The notes under the pieces are model-generated. The model did no database searches and was not told the DNA's origin. It saw only the letters and a program-made list of their open reading frames with translations. DNA of 64,000 nt from Streptomyces sp. NBC_00102 (lineage in GTDB: Bacteria; Actinomycetota; Actinomycetes; Streptomycetales; Streptomycetaceae): contig NZ_JAPEMC010000007.1 in assembly GCF_026343115.1 (NCBI RefSeq), forward strand, positions 1-64,000, read 5' to 3'. Positions 50,604 through 60,794 of this stretch are shown here, one piece after another (position 1 is the stretch's first letter; every line of letters begins with the position of its first letter). A program made the position numbers and the translations under genes.

Positions 50604-52880
50604 CTACTCGCTCCGGAGGGTTTCGACGTGGGCGAGGCGCTCTTGAGCCTCGGTGAGGCGGTTCGGGTCGGCTGCCGCGCCAAGGGCGAGGCACTGGGTG
50701 AAGGCGTCCCGGGCCTGGTCCAGGTGTCCGGCGGCCAGCAGGGCGCCGCCGAGGTACACCAGGGCGCGGCTCTCCAGGACTTTGTTGCCGATGCGTCGGA
50801 AGATGTCCGTGGTCGTGCGCAGGCAGTCGGCGGCATCGGACAGGTTTCCGAGGGCGGTGTGCGCCTTTCCGACGTTCATCTGCAGGTTCCCGCGGGTGAA
50901 GTCGGCGATGTGTACTTCGACACGTTCGCGGGCCTGGTCGAGGACGGCGAGCGTGCGCAGGTGTTCCCTGATGACTTCCTCGTACTCACCCAACAGATAG
51001 TGGGTCAGGCCTGTGGCGCTCATGGCCTGGAGAGTGCCGTGGATGTCGTCGGCGGCTTCGAAATACCCGGCCGCCTCGTGGTTGTGGCGCGCCGCCGTGG
51101 TGTGGTCGCCGAGCAGGTTGAGGGCCCAGGCCCGGTAGAAGTGGGACCAGCCTTGCTGGGAGGGGTCGTTGGCGCGCTGCGCGGCGGCACAGGCCTGGCC
51201 GGCGCGGTCGATGCTGTCGTGGTGCCGGCCTTCGCACACCAGCAGGGCCCAGGCGTCGTAGTTCAGCTGGGTGGCTTCGACGAGGGGGTCGCCGAGGGCC
51301 TGGGCACTGTGGGCGCCGGTGCGGAAGACCTCGGGCCAGTGTCCCCAGAAGACCCACTGGTCGGAGAACCAGTGCAGGGCTTCGGCGACCTCCACGACAG
51401 TGGTGTGGTCGCCCGCGGAGGCGGCCGCCCGGAGCGCGGCGAGCCAGTTGTCGCCCTCGGCCCTGAGCCACTGGCGGGCGCGTTCGGCGGTGGACAGGTC
51501 GACGGTGCCCTGCCAGTCGGCGGGCGGGGCACCGTGGCCGGGTTCGTGCCAGCGTCCGGCCACCACGGCGGTCTCCAGCAGCCAGCGGTGCAGCGCCGAG
51601 CGCGCCGCCGCGATGGACCCGGCGGGTTCCTCGGCCTCCAGCCGGGCGCGGGCGTACAGGCGCAGCAGGTCGTGGAAGCGGTAGCGGTCCCGGTCGGTTC
51701 CCAGCATGCCGGTCTCGACGAGCTCCTCGAGGAGGTCCTCGGTGTCGAAGAGGGACTGCCCCGTGAGCCGGGCGGCGCCGGCGGCGGCGACGTCGGGACC
51801 GTCGACCAGGGACAGCCGACGGAACAGGCGGGCGGCGGCAGGGGTGAGCTGGCAGTAGGAGAGGTCGAAGGCCGCCGAGAGGCGGAGGTCACCGGCGCTC
51901 AGCGTGTCCAGGCGGCGCTCTTCCAGAGCGAGGTGGTCGGCCAGGCGGCGCACCGTCCAGCCGGTGCGGGTGGCCAGCCAGTTGCCCGCCACGCGCAGGG
52001 CCAGCGGCAGATGGGCGCAGCGGTGGGCGACCTCGGCGAGGGCGGTCGGGTCGGCGGCCGCCCGGTCTTCTCCGACCAGGGTGGTCAGGAAGGTGGCGGC
52101 TTCGGTGGGGGTGAGCTCGGAGAGTGGCAGCCGGTGGACGTTCTCCAGACCGGTGAGCATTCTCCGGCTGGTGATCATGGTCATGCCCGTGCCGGAGCCG
52201 GGCAGAAGCGGGCGGACCTGTGCCTCGTCGCGGGCGTTGTCCAGGACGAGCAGGCAGCGGCGCTCGGAGAGCACCTGCCGGTAGAGCTCCGGGTGGCCCT
52301 GCGGGCCATCCTCGGCCAGGTCCTGGTCGGCCACTCCCAGCGTCTTCATGACGCGGAGCATCAGTTCGGCCGGGTCGGGCGGGGTGTCGTCCATGCCGCG
52401 CAGGTTGAGCATGAGCTGTCCGCCGGGGAAGCCGTCGGCCAGCTCGCGGGCGGCGTGCAGTGCCAGGGTGGTCTTGCCCGTGCCCGGCGGCCCCGACACC
52501 GCGACCACCACGGGTTGGCCTGCCACCGACCTGTCGGCCAGCGCCGTCAGCTGTTCCCGTTCCGCCTGCCGGCCGACGAAGTCGCCGACGCCCCGCGGGA
52601 AGGCGGACACGCCGGACGCGTCAGGACGCGGGGTGCGGCCTGACCGGGCGGCGGCCAGCAGCCGCTCCCGGTCCGGATCGCCCAGCTCCAGGCCGTTGGC
52701 GAGTGCGGCGACCGTGCCCCGCTGCGGGCTCGCCCGTCGTCCCCGTTCGAGATCCCCGATCCCGCGGACACTCACTCCCGACGCTTCCGCCAGTTCCTCG
52801 ATCGTCAGCGACGCCTCCAGGCGCAACCGCCGCAGCATCATCCCGAAACCCGCACCACCCGCGCCGGCCACCCCGTTCAC
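50604..52880 (-). CDS. XRE HTH / NB-ARC ATPase / TPR regulator
   Basis: A 758-residue STAND-type regulator. Residues about 13-70 form an XRE-like helix-turn-helix (LTIEELAEASGVSVRGIGDL), residues about 100-350 an NB-ARC ATPase with P-loop GPPGTGKT (130-137), LLVLDNARDEAQVRPLLPG (Walker B) and TSRRML (sensor), then a winged helix, and residues about 470-758 a run of TPR-like helical repeats (GDHTTAARHNHEAAGYFEAA, GHLDQARDAFTQCLALG). Such SARP-related proteins switch genes on upon ligand and ATP binding. It stands alone, divergent from an AraC gene. Confidence 0.88.
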   Translation of the reverse strand: MNGVAGAGGAGFGMMLRRLRLEASLTIEELAEASGVSVRGIGDLERGRRASPQRGTVAALANGLELGDPDRERLLAAARSGRTPRPDASGVSAFPRGVGDFVGRQAEREQLTALADRSVAGQPVVVAVSGPPGTGKTTLALHAARELADGFPGGQLMLNLRGMDDTPPDPAELMLRVMKTLGVADQDLAEDGPQGHPELYRQVLSERRCLLVLDNARDEAQVRPLLPGSGTGMTMITSRRMLTGLENVHRLPLSELTPTEAATFLTTLVGEDRAAADPTALAEVAHRCAHLPLALRVAGNWLATRTGWTVRRLADHLALEERRLDTLSAGDLRLSAAFDLSYCQLTPAAARLFRRLSLVDGPDVAAAGAARLTGQSLFDTEDLLEELVETGMLGTDRDRYRFHDLLRLYARARLEAEEPAGSIAAARSALHRWLLETAVVAGRWHEPGHGAPPADWQGTVDLSTAERARQWLRAEGDNWLAALRAAASAGDHTTVVEVAEALHWFSDQWVFWGHWPEVFRTGAHSAQALGDPLVEATQLNYDAWALLVCEGRHHDSIDRAGQACAAAQRANDPSQQGWSHFYRAWALNLLGDHTTAARHNHEAAGYFEAADDIHGTLQAMSATGLTHYLLGEYEEVIREHLRTLAVLDQARERVEVHIADFTRGNLQMNVGKAHTALGNLSDAADCLRTTTDIFRRIGNKVLESRALVYLGGALLAAGHLDQARDAFTQCLALGAAADPNRLTEAQERLAHVETLRSE

Positions 52881-53578
52881 CCCACCTCACCCATGCCGGA
52901 ACCACTCCGGCACACCGCCCCGACAAGGACGACACCCCCAGCGGCACAGAGAAATCTTACGGTGTACAGCCGCATCCACCCGCCCCGCATCTCAGCTCGC
53001 GGGACGGCCCCCGCACGCGCCCCGCGCTCCGTCGGACGGCCGACTCCCGGCCATGTGCGTGCTCGGTCGTGTGGTGAACGTCCCGCATGTCCGGCGGACG
53101 TACGGCCCCCTTCACGGCCTCTCCCGGATGCGGCGGCGCCTCCCGCTCCGCGTCCGCCGGCTCCGGCCCCTCGGCCGGCGCCACCGTGCGCCGCTGCGGA
53201 CCCCGCTACGGCCCCGCTCCGTGTCGCCGATCGCCCGGACACCCGAGCCGTGCGCCTGAGCCGGTTCCTTCATCGTTCCCGGGGCACCGCGACGCGGGCG
53301 CGGGGCGGTTCCCGTGCCGCGCCCGCGCCCGCGGTTCTGCCTGTGGTTCTGCCTGGAGCCCGGCCGGGTCGGCTGCTTGACTGCGAGTGGAGGTGCTGCG
53401 GCCGCGCCGGGCGGCCCGACTCCGACGGCAGAGTGCCCCCTCCCCTCGTGTGAGGGCCTTCACGCCGTCAAGAGCACTGGTCATCAGTTCCCGGAAAACG
53501 TCGGCCGCCGCGTCGGCCCGTGCTGAGCGCGGGCCACGATGCCTCCCCCGACGTCGCACGAGTGAAGGAGAGAACCTG
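52881..53578. other. long divergent gap without a supported gene
   Basis: About 700 bp between the XRE/NB-ARC and AraC genes. It should hold both promoters; a short AT-richer patch (AGAGAAATCTTACGGTGTAC, 52950-52969) is the most promoter-like segment. Open frames here are Arg/Pro/Ala-rich and lack domains. Confidence 0.5.
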
Positions 53579-54595
53579 TTGAGCGTGGTACTGACGACCG
53601 CTTCGGTTCCCGATCAGGACAAGGTCGCGTACTGGCGTGCCGCGGTGGGAAGAGCGCTGGTACCGGTGAGCGTCGCCCCGCGGGATGACGGTCCGTTCTC
53701 CGGCCGGATCACCACCGACCGCCTTGGATGCCTGCGGGTGTCCACGATGGAAGCCGACGCGAACAGGGTCAGCCGTACCCCTGAGCTCATCTCGGGCTCG
53801 TCCGAGGCGCTCATCGCGGTCGGCGTCCAGGTCTCCGGCACGGCGACCATGGTCCAGGACGGTCGGCGGGCCGAGGTCAGCGAGGGTGACCTCGTGGTGT
53901 ACGACACGGCGCGGCCGTACTCCTTCGACTACCCGGAGCGGTTCTCCACCCATGTCTTCCAACTGCCCCGCCACGCACTGGGCGTGTCGGACGCCGCCAT
54001 CGATCAGGCCGTCGGCACCGTCATCGGTCCCATGGACGGCTTCGGCGCGGTGCTGCGGCCCTTCCTGAGCAAGCTGGCCACCTCGGTGCACTCGTACTCC
54101 CCCGCCATCGGCGGCATGCTGGCCAACAGTGTCATCGACCTCCTCGCCACGTTGGTGACCGACGGAGCCCGGCCGGTACCCGCGGAAGCGGACACCGCCC
54201 GAAGCCACCTCGTGCTGCGGATCCGCGGCCACATCGACGGGAAGCTCGGCGACCCGAATCTGTCCCCGGAACTCATCGCGAGGACGCACCACATCTCCGT
54301 CCGCTATCTGCACCGGCTCTTCGAGGGTGAGGGGACCACCGTCGGGCGGCTCATCCAGCAGCGCCGCCTGGAGGAGTGCGCACGTGAACTGGCCCGGCGT
54401 GGCAGGACTTCCCCCACCGTGTCGGCCGTGGCTCAGCGATGGGGCTTCGTCAGTCCCGCTCACTTCAGCCGGGCCTTCCGTACCGCCTACGGTCTCTCTC
54501 CCCGCGAATGGCGCAGCCTGCGCGTCGAAGGAGTCGCCGCACCGAGGCCGGACGTCCTGCCGGTGGCCGCTCTCTCCGCCGGTGGCCGCGCATAG
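53579..54595 (+). CDS. AraC family transcriptional regulator
   Basis: A 338-residue regulator with an N-terminal AraC-binding-like (cupin) domain (RRAEVSEGDLVVYDTARPYS) and a C-terminal double helix-turn-helix (about 210-310: ISVRYLHRLFEGEGTTVGRL; VAQRWGFVSPAHFSRAFRTA followed by YGLSPREWR). The TTG at 53579 is chosen because AAGGAGAG ends 8 bases before it; a GTG two codons later is too far from it. It precedes a hydrolase of opposite direction with a shared terminator between them. The ligand is unknown. Confidence 0.87.
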   Translation: MSVVLTTASVPDQDKVAYWRAAVGRALVPVSVAPRDDGPFSGRITTDRLGCLRVSTMEADANRVSRTPELISGSSEALIAVGVQVSGTATMVQDGRRAEVSEGDLVVYDTARPYSFDYPERFSTHVFQLPRHALGVSDAAIDQAVGTVIGPMDGFGAVLRPFLSKLATSVHSYSPAIGGMLANSVIDLLATLVTDGARPVPAEADTARSHLVLRIRGHIDGKLGDPNLSPELIARTHHISVRYLHRLFEGEGTTVGRLIQQRRLEECARELARRGRTSPTVSAVAQRWGFVSPAHFSRAFRTAYGLSPREWRSLRVEGVAAPRPDVLPVAALSAGGRA

Positions 54596-54654
54596 CGGCC
54601 GAGTCTTACAAGCCCTTGGCGCCGCGCATGTCCCCCCGCACCGGGACCGGGGCC

Positions 54655-54694
54655 GAGGGCCCTGCCGGTGAGGGATCTCACCGGCAGGGCCCTC
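54655..54694. terminator. perfect 18-bp terminator hairpin
   Basis: GAGGGCCCTGCCGGTGAG and its exact reverse complement with a GGAT loop, 59 bp after the AraC stop and upstream of the convergent hydrolase stop. Confidence 0.85.
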
Positions 54695-54724
54695 ACCGTC
54701 AGGCTTCTCCGGTGCTTCTTGTGT

Positions 54725-54778
54725 TCTTCGTGCTTCTCGTGTTCTTCGTGCTTCTCGTGTTCTTCGTGTTTCCTCGTG
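54725..54778. repeat. 18-bp tandem repeat, three copies
   Basis: Unit TCTTCGTGCTTCTCGTGT, two exact copies and one degenerate copy, pyrimidine-rich on the plus strand. It sits between the terminator and the hydrolase stop codon, outside any gene. Confidence 0.9.
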
Positions 54779-54793
54779 ATTCCTCGTACGAGG

Positions 54794-56266
<1,473 letters not shown>

Positions 56267-57367
56267 ATGGGCTTCACCCCGACCGCCGCCCGCGCCCTCG
56301 CCCTCGCCCCCACCCTGGCCCGCCGGGTCGCGCCCGTGCTCGCTCTCGGCGTCGCCCCCCTCTCCCTGACCGTGCTCCTGGCCGGTCCCGCCGTCGCCCA
56401 CGGCACGCTGACGGACCCGGTCAGCCGGGTCTCCGCCTGTTACGCGGAGGGGCCGGAGAACCCGAAGTCGGCCGCCTGCAAGGCCGCGGTCGCGGCCGGC
56501 GGCACCCAGGCGCTGTACGACTGGAACGGGGTGAACCTGGCCGCCGCGGCGGGCAAGCACCGGGAGGTGATTCCCGACGGGAAACTGTGCAGCGCCGGCA
56601 ACGACAAGTTCAAGGGGCTCGATCTGCCGCGCGCCGACTGGCCTTCCTCGCCGATGAATTCCGGCAAGCACACCTTCGCGTTCCGGGCCACCGCGCCGCA
56701 CAAGGGCACCTTCGAGCTCTACCTCACCAAGCCCGGATACGACCCGACCCAGCCGCTGACCTGGGCGGACCTTCAGGACAAGCCGTTCGCCACAGCGACC
56801 GACCCGCAGCTGGTGGACGGTTCGTACATCTTCGACGGGACCGTGCCGCAGGCGTCCGGGCGGCAGCTGATCTACACCATCTGGCAGCGTTCGGACTCCA
56901 CGGAGGCGTTCTACGCCTGCTCCGACGTGGTGTTCGGCGGCGGGAGCTCCAGCGGTGGCGCCGCCGCACCGGCCGCCTCCGCACCGTCGGAGGCGGAGAT
57001 CGAGGCCGGTGCCGCGCAGTCGTCCGTGGAGCACCAGGGGCACGGGGACGACGATGCGGCCACCAACGCGGAGGTGACCGAGGCGCACCCGGCCGGCTCC
57101 ACCGATGCCTCCGCGCATCACGAGGAGAGCGCAGCGACCCCCACCGGGGCAGCGGCGACCCCCACCGCCGCCTCCTCGGGCTCCGCGGCCCCCACCGGCT
57201 CCGGTTCCGCCGGTGAGCCGGTCTCCGACGAGGCTCTCGCCGAGACCGGCGGGAGCGGCACCACCCCGTACCTGGCGGTCGGCGGGGCGGCAGCGGTCGC
57301 CATCGGTACCAGTACGCTGTTCGCTTCTCTCCGGCGCCGCTCGAACCGCGCCCCGGCCGGGCGCTGA
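56267..57367 (+). CDS. cell-wall-anchored AA10 lytic polysaccharide monooxygenase
   Basis: A 366-residue protein. A long signal peptide ends at AVA|H, making His45 the mature N-terminus (HGTLTDPVSRVSACY) as needed for the copper histidine brace; the second ligand is His145 in ATAPHKG, with Phe215 in the axial region. Residues about 225-320 are a Ser/Ala/Thr-rich linker. The end carries the sorting signal LAETG (324-328), a hydrophobic helix and a basic tail (LRRRSNR), the sortase E pattern of Streptomyces. The enzyme would oxidatively cleave chitin or cellulose while fixed to the wall. AGGAGA precedes the ATG. Confidence 0.92.
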   Translation: MGFTPTAARALALAPTLARRVAPVLALGVAPLSLTVLLAGPAVAHGTLTDPVSRVSACYAEGPENPKSAACKAAVAAGGTQALYDWNGVNLAAAAGKHREVIPDGKLCSAGNDKFKGLDLPRADWPSSPMNSGKHTFAFRATAPHKGTFELYLTKPGYDPTQPLTWADLQDKPFATATDPQLVDGSYIFDGTVPQASGRQLIYTIWQRSDSTEAFYACSDVVFGGGSSSGGAAAPAASAPSEAEIEAGAAQSSVEHQGHGDDDAATNAEVTEAHPAGSTDASAHHEESAATPTGAAATPTAASSGSAAPTGSGSAGEPVSDEALAETGGSGTTPYLAVGGAAAVAIGTSTLFASLRRRSNRAPAGR

Positions 57368-57465
57368 ACCGGCTCGGCGAGGGTGACGGGCGGACGCCGG
57401 TGACGGGCGGACGTCCGGGCGGCGCGGGGCGCGGACGTCCGGTCAGCGCGGGGCACCCTCACCCG

Positions 57466-57586
57466 CGTCCGTACTTTCGCCCGCGTCCGTACCTTCGCCC
57501 ACGTCCGTGCCTTCGCCCACGTCCGTGCCTTCGCCCACGTCCGTGCCTTCGCCCACGTCCGTGCCTTCGCCCACGTCCGTACTGAG
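57466..57586. repeat. 18-bp tandem repeat array, six to seven copies
   Basis: Unit CCCACGTCCGTGCCTTCG repeated with a few changes at the left end. In a minus-strand frame it would encode repeated DVGEGT, but that frame has no credible gene. It lies between the LPMO stop and the stop of the small membrane protein gene. Confidence 0.9.
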
Positions 57587-57668
57587 CACGTGGTCGGGGC
57601 GTCGGGCTCTGCGTTCCGGGGGACGGAGCGCAGGGCCCAGCTCCGTTTCCCGGCGGACGCGGCGCGGG

Positions 57669-58229
57669 TCAGTAGGTTCCGGTCTCCACCGACGGGGGCC
57701 CGTCGTGCCAGGTGCAGAACACCGACACGTGGTCGGGCCCGGAGGTGAACTCGACCCGGATCCAGCTCTCCGTCTTCCACACCTGCATCGACCAGCCCGC
57801 CTTGGGCGTCGCGGACACGAGCGTCGCCGAGGTGGTGCCGAGGTCGAAGACCGCCCGTCCGCCGGCGGTGTCGTAACCCTCGACCCGCCCGCCGGCGGGA
57901 GCGGCCGTAGGGGGTCGCACGGTGGCGGCGACCGTCGCCCCGGCCGCGTCGGGCGCGGCGGCCCTCCCCGCCGCCGCGGAGACCGCCGGGGAGGCGGACG
58001 GGGAGACCGCCCGGGAGGCCGGTGACGCCGCTGCGGAGACCGGCGGGGAGGTCCGGGACGGCAGCGGGGCGGCGGCCGCCGGGCTCGGACTCGCGGTGAG
58101 CAGCGGGAGTGCACGCGGAGGTACGTAGGCCGGCTCCGTCATGACCGAGTGCACCCCCCACCACGACAGCGTGACCGCGCCCCCGGTGCAGAGTGTCCAG
58201 GCCAGAGAGTGCAGAAGTGCCTTGCGCAT
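57669..58229 (-). CDS. small exported or membrane-anchored protein beside a two-component system
   Basis: A 186-residue protein. An N-terminal hydrophobic segment (about residues 8-28, LAWTLCTGGAVTLSWWGVHS) is a signal anchor, followed by a 60-residue Pro/Ala/Ser-rich stretch and a compact C-terminal domain (VFDLGTTSATLVSATPKAGW, VEFTSGPDHVSVFCTWHDGP). The start ATG is 122 bp from the divergent response-regulator start. Its location suggests a sensor-accessory protein or a target of the two-component system. Family not recognised. Confidence 0.7.
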   Translation of the reverse strand: MRKALLHSLAWTLCTGGAVTLSWWGVHSVMTEPAYVPPRALPLLTASPSPAAAAPLPSRTSPPVSAAASPASRAVSPSASPAVSAAAGRAAAPDAAGATVAATVRPPTAAPAGGRVEGYDTAGGRAVFDLGTTSATLVSATPKAGWSMQVWKTESWIRVEFTSGPDHVSVFCTWHDGPPSVETGTY

Positions 58230-58350
58230 GGCGTGCCATGATGCCCCACCAGGACACCCGGTGTGCCGGGGCAGGGCGTTGCGTCCCCCTTGTCCGGGAA
58301 TATCTCCCGGCGGGGCACGGCAGTCTCCCGTATCGCGTACGGTGCCGCCC

Positions 58351-59055
58351 ATGGCACGTGTGCTCGTCGTCGAGGACGACCCCTTCGTCCGCTCGGCCCT
58401 CATCCGGCATCTGACCGACGCCTCCCACACCGTACGCAGCGTGGGGACGGCCCTCGAAGCACTGCGCGAAGCCGCCCACCACGCCTTCGACCTGGTGATC
58501 CTCGATCTGGGGCTGCCGGACCTGAACGGCGGGGAGGCGCTGAAGATGCTGCGGGGCATCACCGACGTACCGGTGATCATCGCGACCGCTCTGGACGACG
58601 AGGCCGAGGTCGTACGGCTGTTGCACGCGGGGGCCGACGACTACCTGACGAAACCGTTCTCCTTCGAGCACCTCTCGGCCCGGATGACCGCCGTCCTGCG
58701 GCGCGCCGGATCGTCCGGCGGAGCCGCCCCGGAGCCCGCACCCCTCCGGGTCGGCGGTCTGAGCGTCGACCCGCCGCGCCGGGTCGCCCAGCTCGACGGC
58801 GTGACCCTGGACCTGGCCCGCCGGGAGTTCGACCTGCTGGCCTACCTCGCCCGGATGCCCGGGGTCGTCGTCCCGCGCAGGCAACTCCTCACCGAGGTGT
58901 GGCAGCAGGAGTACGGGGACGACCAGACCGTCGACGTACACCTGTCGTGGCTGCGCAGGAAGCTCGGCGAGACCGCCGCGCGGCCCCGCTATCTGCACAC
59001 CCTGCGCGGGGTCGGCGTGAAGCTGGAGGCGCCCGGCGCGCAGCAGCCGGGATGA
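58351..59055 (+). CDS. response regulator, OmpR/PhoB family
   Basis: A 234-residue response regulator. The receiver domain has the acidic pair EDD, phospho-acceptor Asp52 in LVILDLGLPD and Lys101 in YLTKPF; a winged-helix DNA-binding domain (about 135-228, LDLARREFDLLAYLARMPGV, DVHLSWLRRKLG) follows. It is divergent from the small membrane protein gene and its stop overlaps the kinase ATG (ATGA), so the pair is translationally coupled. Confidence 0.93.
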   Translation: MARVLVVEDDPFVRSALIRHLTDASHTVRSVGTALEALREAAHHAFDLVILDLGLPDLNGGEALKMLRGITDVPVIIATALDDEAEVVRLLHAGADDYLTKPFSFEHLSARMTAVLRRAGSSGGAAPEPAPLRVGGLSVDPPRRVAQLDGVTLDLARREFDLLAYLARMPGVVVPRRQLLTEVWQQEYGDDQTVDVHLSWLRRKLGETAARPRYLHTLRGVGVKLEAPGAQQPG

Positions 59056-60476
59056 GGTGGGCGCTGGCGAAGGTGGCGCTCGCCGTCACGACCATGGTGG
59101 CGGTGGCCTTCGCGGTACCGCTCGGTCTGGTCGTACGGGAGATGGCTCGCGACCGTGCCTTTTCGGCCGCGGAACGCGAGGCGGCGGCCGTGGCACCCGC
59201 GCTCTCCATCACCACCGAGCCCGATCAGCTCCGCCGTGTCGTCGCCGCCGCCGCCCCGCGTTCCGCGGTCGCCGTGCACCTGCCGGAACACGCGGGGAGC
59301 GTGCCGCCCGTCATCGGCGACGGGCAAGCGGTGGCCGCAGCAGTCGACGAGACCCGCCGGCTCGGCCGGGCGTCCACCACGACGGTCCCCGGCGGCTTCG
59401 CACTGCTCCAGCCGGTGGCGGTCAGCACCGGGGAGACCGCCATCATCGAGGTGTTCGTCTCCGCCTCGGACGTCGACAGAGGCGTCATCCGGGCGTGGGT
59501 GGTGCTGGCCGCGGTCGGTGTGGGACTCGTCGCCGGTTCCCTCGTGGCCGCCGACCGGCTGGGGGTCCGCACGGTGCGCCCCGCGCGGGGGCTCGCCGAG
59601 GGCGCCCGCAAGCTGGGCGCGGGCGACCTGGACATCCGCATCCCCGAGGACGGACCGCGCGAACTACGCCTGGCGGCAGCCGCGTTCAACTCGATGGCCG
59701 AGCAGCTGACGCGCTTGCTGGCCGGCGAGCGCGAGCGCGCCGCCGACCTGTCCCACCGCCTGCGCACGCCCCTGACCGTGCTGAGACTGAACGCCGCGTC
59801 ACTGGGCGAGGGCCCGGCCGCCGAGCAGACCCGGGCGGCGGTGGCGCAGTTGGAACGGGAGGTGGACACCGTCATCCGTACGGCCCGTCAGGCCGCCGCG
59901 GCGCCGCGTGGTCCCGTCGGGCAGGCGGCGGGCTGCGACGCGGCGGACGTGGTCCGCGAGCGGATGGAGTTCTGGTCGGCGCTCGCGGAGGACCAGGGCC
60001 GCGCCGCGAGCCTCGCCGGTACTGACCGTCCGGTACCCGTCCCGGTCTCCCGCTCGGACCTGGCCGCCGCCCTCGACGCGCTGCTCGGCAACGTCTTCCG
60101 GCACACCCCGGAGGGCACCCCCTTCTCCGTCGACGTGCACGGCGGCGACGACGCGGTGCTCGTCCTGGTCTCCGACGCCGGCCCCGGTGTCCCCGACCCG
60201 GCCGCGGCCCTCGAACGCGGCAAGGGGTCGGGCAGCGCGGGCTCCACCGGCCTGGGCCTGGACATCGCCCGGCGTCTCGCCGAATCCACCGGGGGCGACA
60301 TCCGGGTCGGCACGAGCGTGCTGGGCGGCGCCGAGATGCGGCTGCGCATCCAGCGGAGCGGCGTGGGCTCCGGTGCCCGGTCCCGCAGGGGGGCGAGGGG
60401 CAGACGACGCCTGCGCACCGGCCGGGTCCCGGCGTCCCGTTGGGGACTCGGCAGGGGCGCCTCCGGGTCCCGGTGA
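59052..60476 (+). CDS. sensor histidine kinase
   Basis: A 474-residue membrane kinase. Two transmembrane segments (about 7-29 and 148-168) enclose an extracytoplasmic sensor of 120 residues. A HAMP region follows, then the dimerisation box LSHRLRTPLT with His235, and a catalytic domain with the N box LLGNVFRHTPEG, the G1 box VSDAGPGV and the G2 box GSTGLGLDIARR. It phosphorylates the coupled response regulator. The Arg-rich 40-residue tail (RSRRGARGRRRLRTGR) is unusual. The signal sensed is unknown; the neighbouring LPMO and accessory protein suggest a cell-surface or carbohydrate cue. Confidence 0.92.
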   Translation: MRWALAKVALAVTTMVAVAFAVPLGLVVREMARDRAFSAAEREAAAVAPALSITTEPDQLRRVVAAAAPRSAVAVHLPEHAGSVPPVIGDGQAVAAAVDETRRLGRASTTTVPGGFALLQPVAVSTGETAIIEVFVSASDVDRGVIRAWVVLAAVGVGLVAGSLVAADRLGVRTVRPARGLAEGARKLGAGDLDIRIPEDGPRELRLAAAAFNSMAEQLTRLLAGERERAADLSHRLRTPLTVLRLNAASLGEGPAAEQTRAAVAQLEREVDTVIRTARQAAAAPRGPVGQAAGCDAADVVRERMEFWSALAEDQGRAASLAGTDRPVPVPVSRSDLAAALDALLGNVFRHTPEGTPFSVDVHGGDDAVLVLVSDAGPGVPDPAAALERGKGSGSAGSTGLGLDIARRLAESTGGDIRVGTSVLGGAEMRLRIQRSGVGSGARSRRGARGRRRLRTGRVPASRWGLGRGASGSR

Positions 60477-60495
60477 AATCAAGCGGTGGCGGGGC

Positions 60496-60542
60496 GGGCC
60501 CAGCGCGCTCCCGGTATCCGGCACCGGGAGCGCGGTGGGCCC
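60496..60542. terminator. terminator of the two-component operon
   Basis: GGGCCCAGCGCGCTCCCGGT pairs with ACCGGGAGCGCGGTGGGCCC, a stem of about 19 pairs with one mismatch and a 7-base loop, 20 bp after the kinase stop. Confidence 0.8.
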
Positions 60543-60794
60543 TACGGGCGGAGCCGTGCGGGCGGGACCGGGCACCTCCCGGAGGAGCGCAGGAACACGA
60601 CGGCACTGGGCGCTTGGACGAATGGGCGGCGACGGACTCAAGTATGAAACCTGGCCACGTGCTCGCGGGCGGCAAACTCAAATCCAATGCATCATCTCGA
60701 CCGGGATCAAGGCGCAAATATGGCATGAGGTGCAGAACCTCATGTGGAGTGAAAAGGCCGGAGATTTTCAGGACTTAGGTCACATTGCACCGGA
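60543..60794. other. compositional boundary upstream of the SUKH island
   Basis: G+C falls abruptly from about 60640 onward. No intact gene is seen; a frame reading WHEVQNLMWSEKAGDFQDLG is protein-like but has no start or family. The border may mark the left end of acquired DNA. Confidence 0.45.

Noticed and set aside
57466..57586. Possible CRISPR-like repeat array
   Set aside because: Units are 18 bp and directly adjacent without spacers, and no cas genes are present; it is a tandem minisatellite.
57443..58114. Minus-strand frame with DVGEGT repeats as a repeat protein
   Set aside because: It overlaps the real membrane-protein gene in another frame, is Arg/Pro-rich before the repeats and has no credible start.
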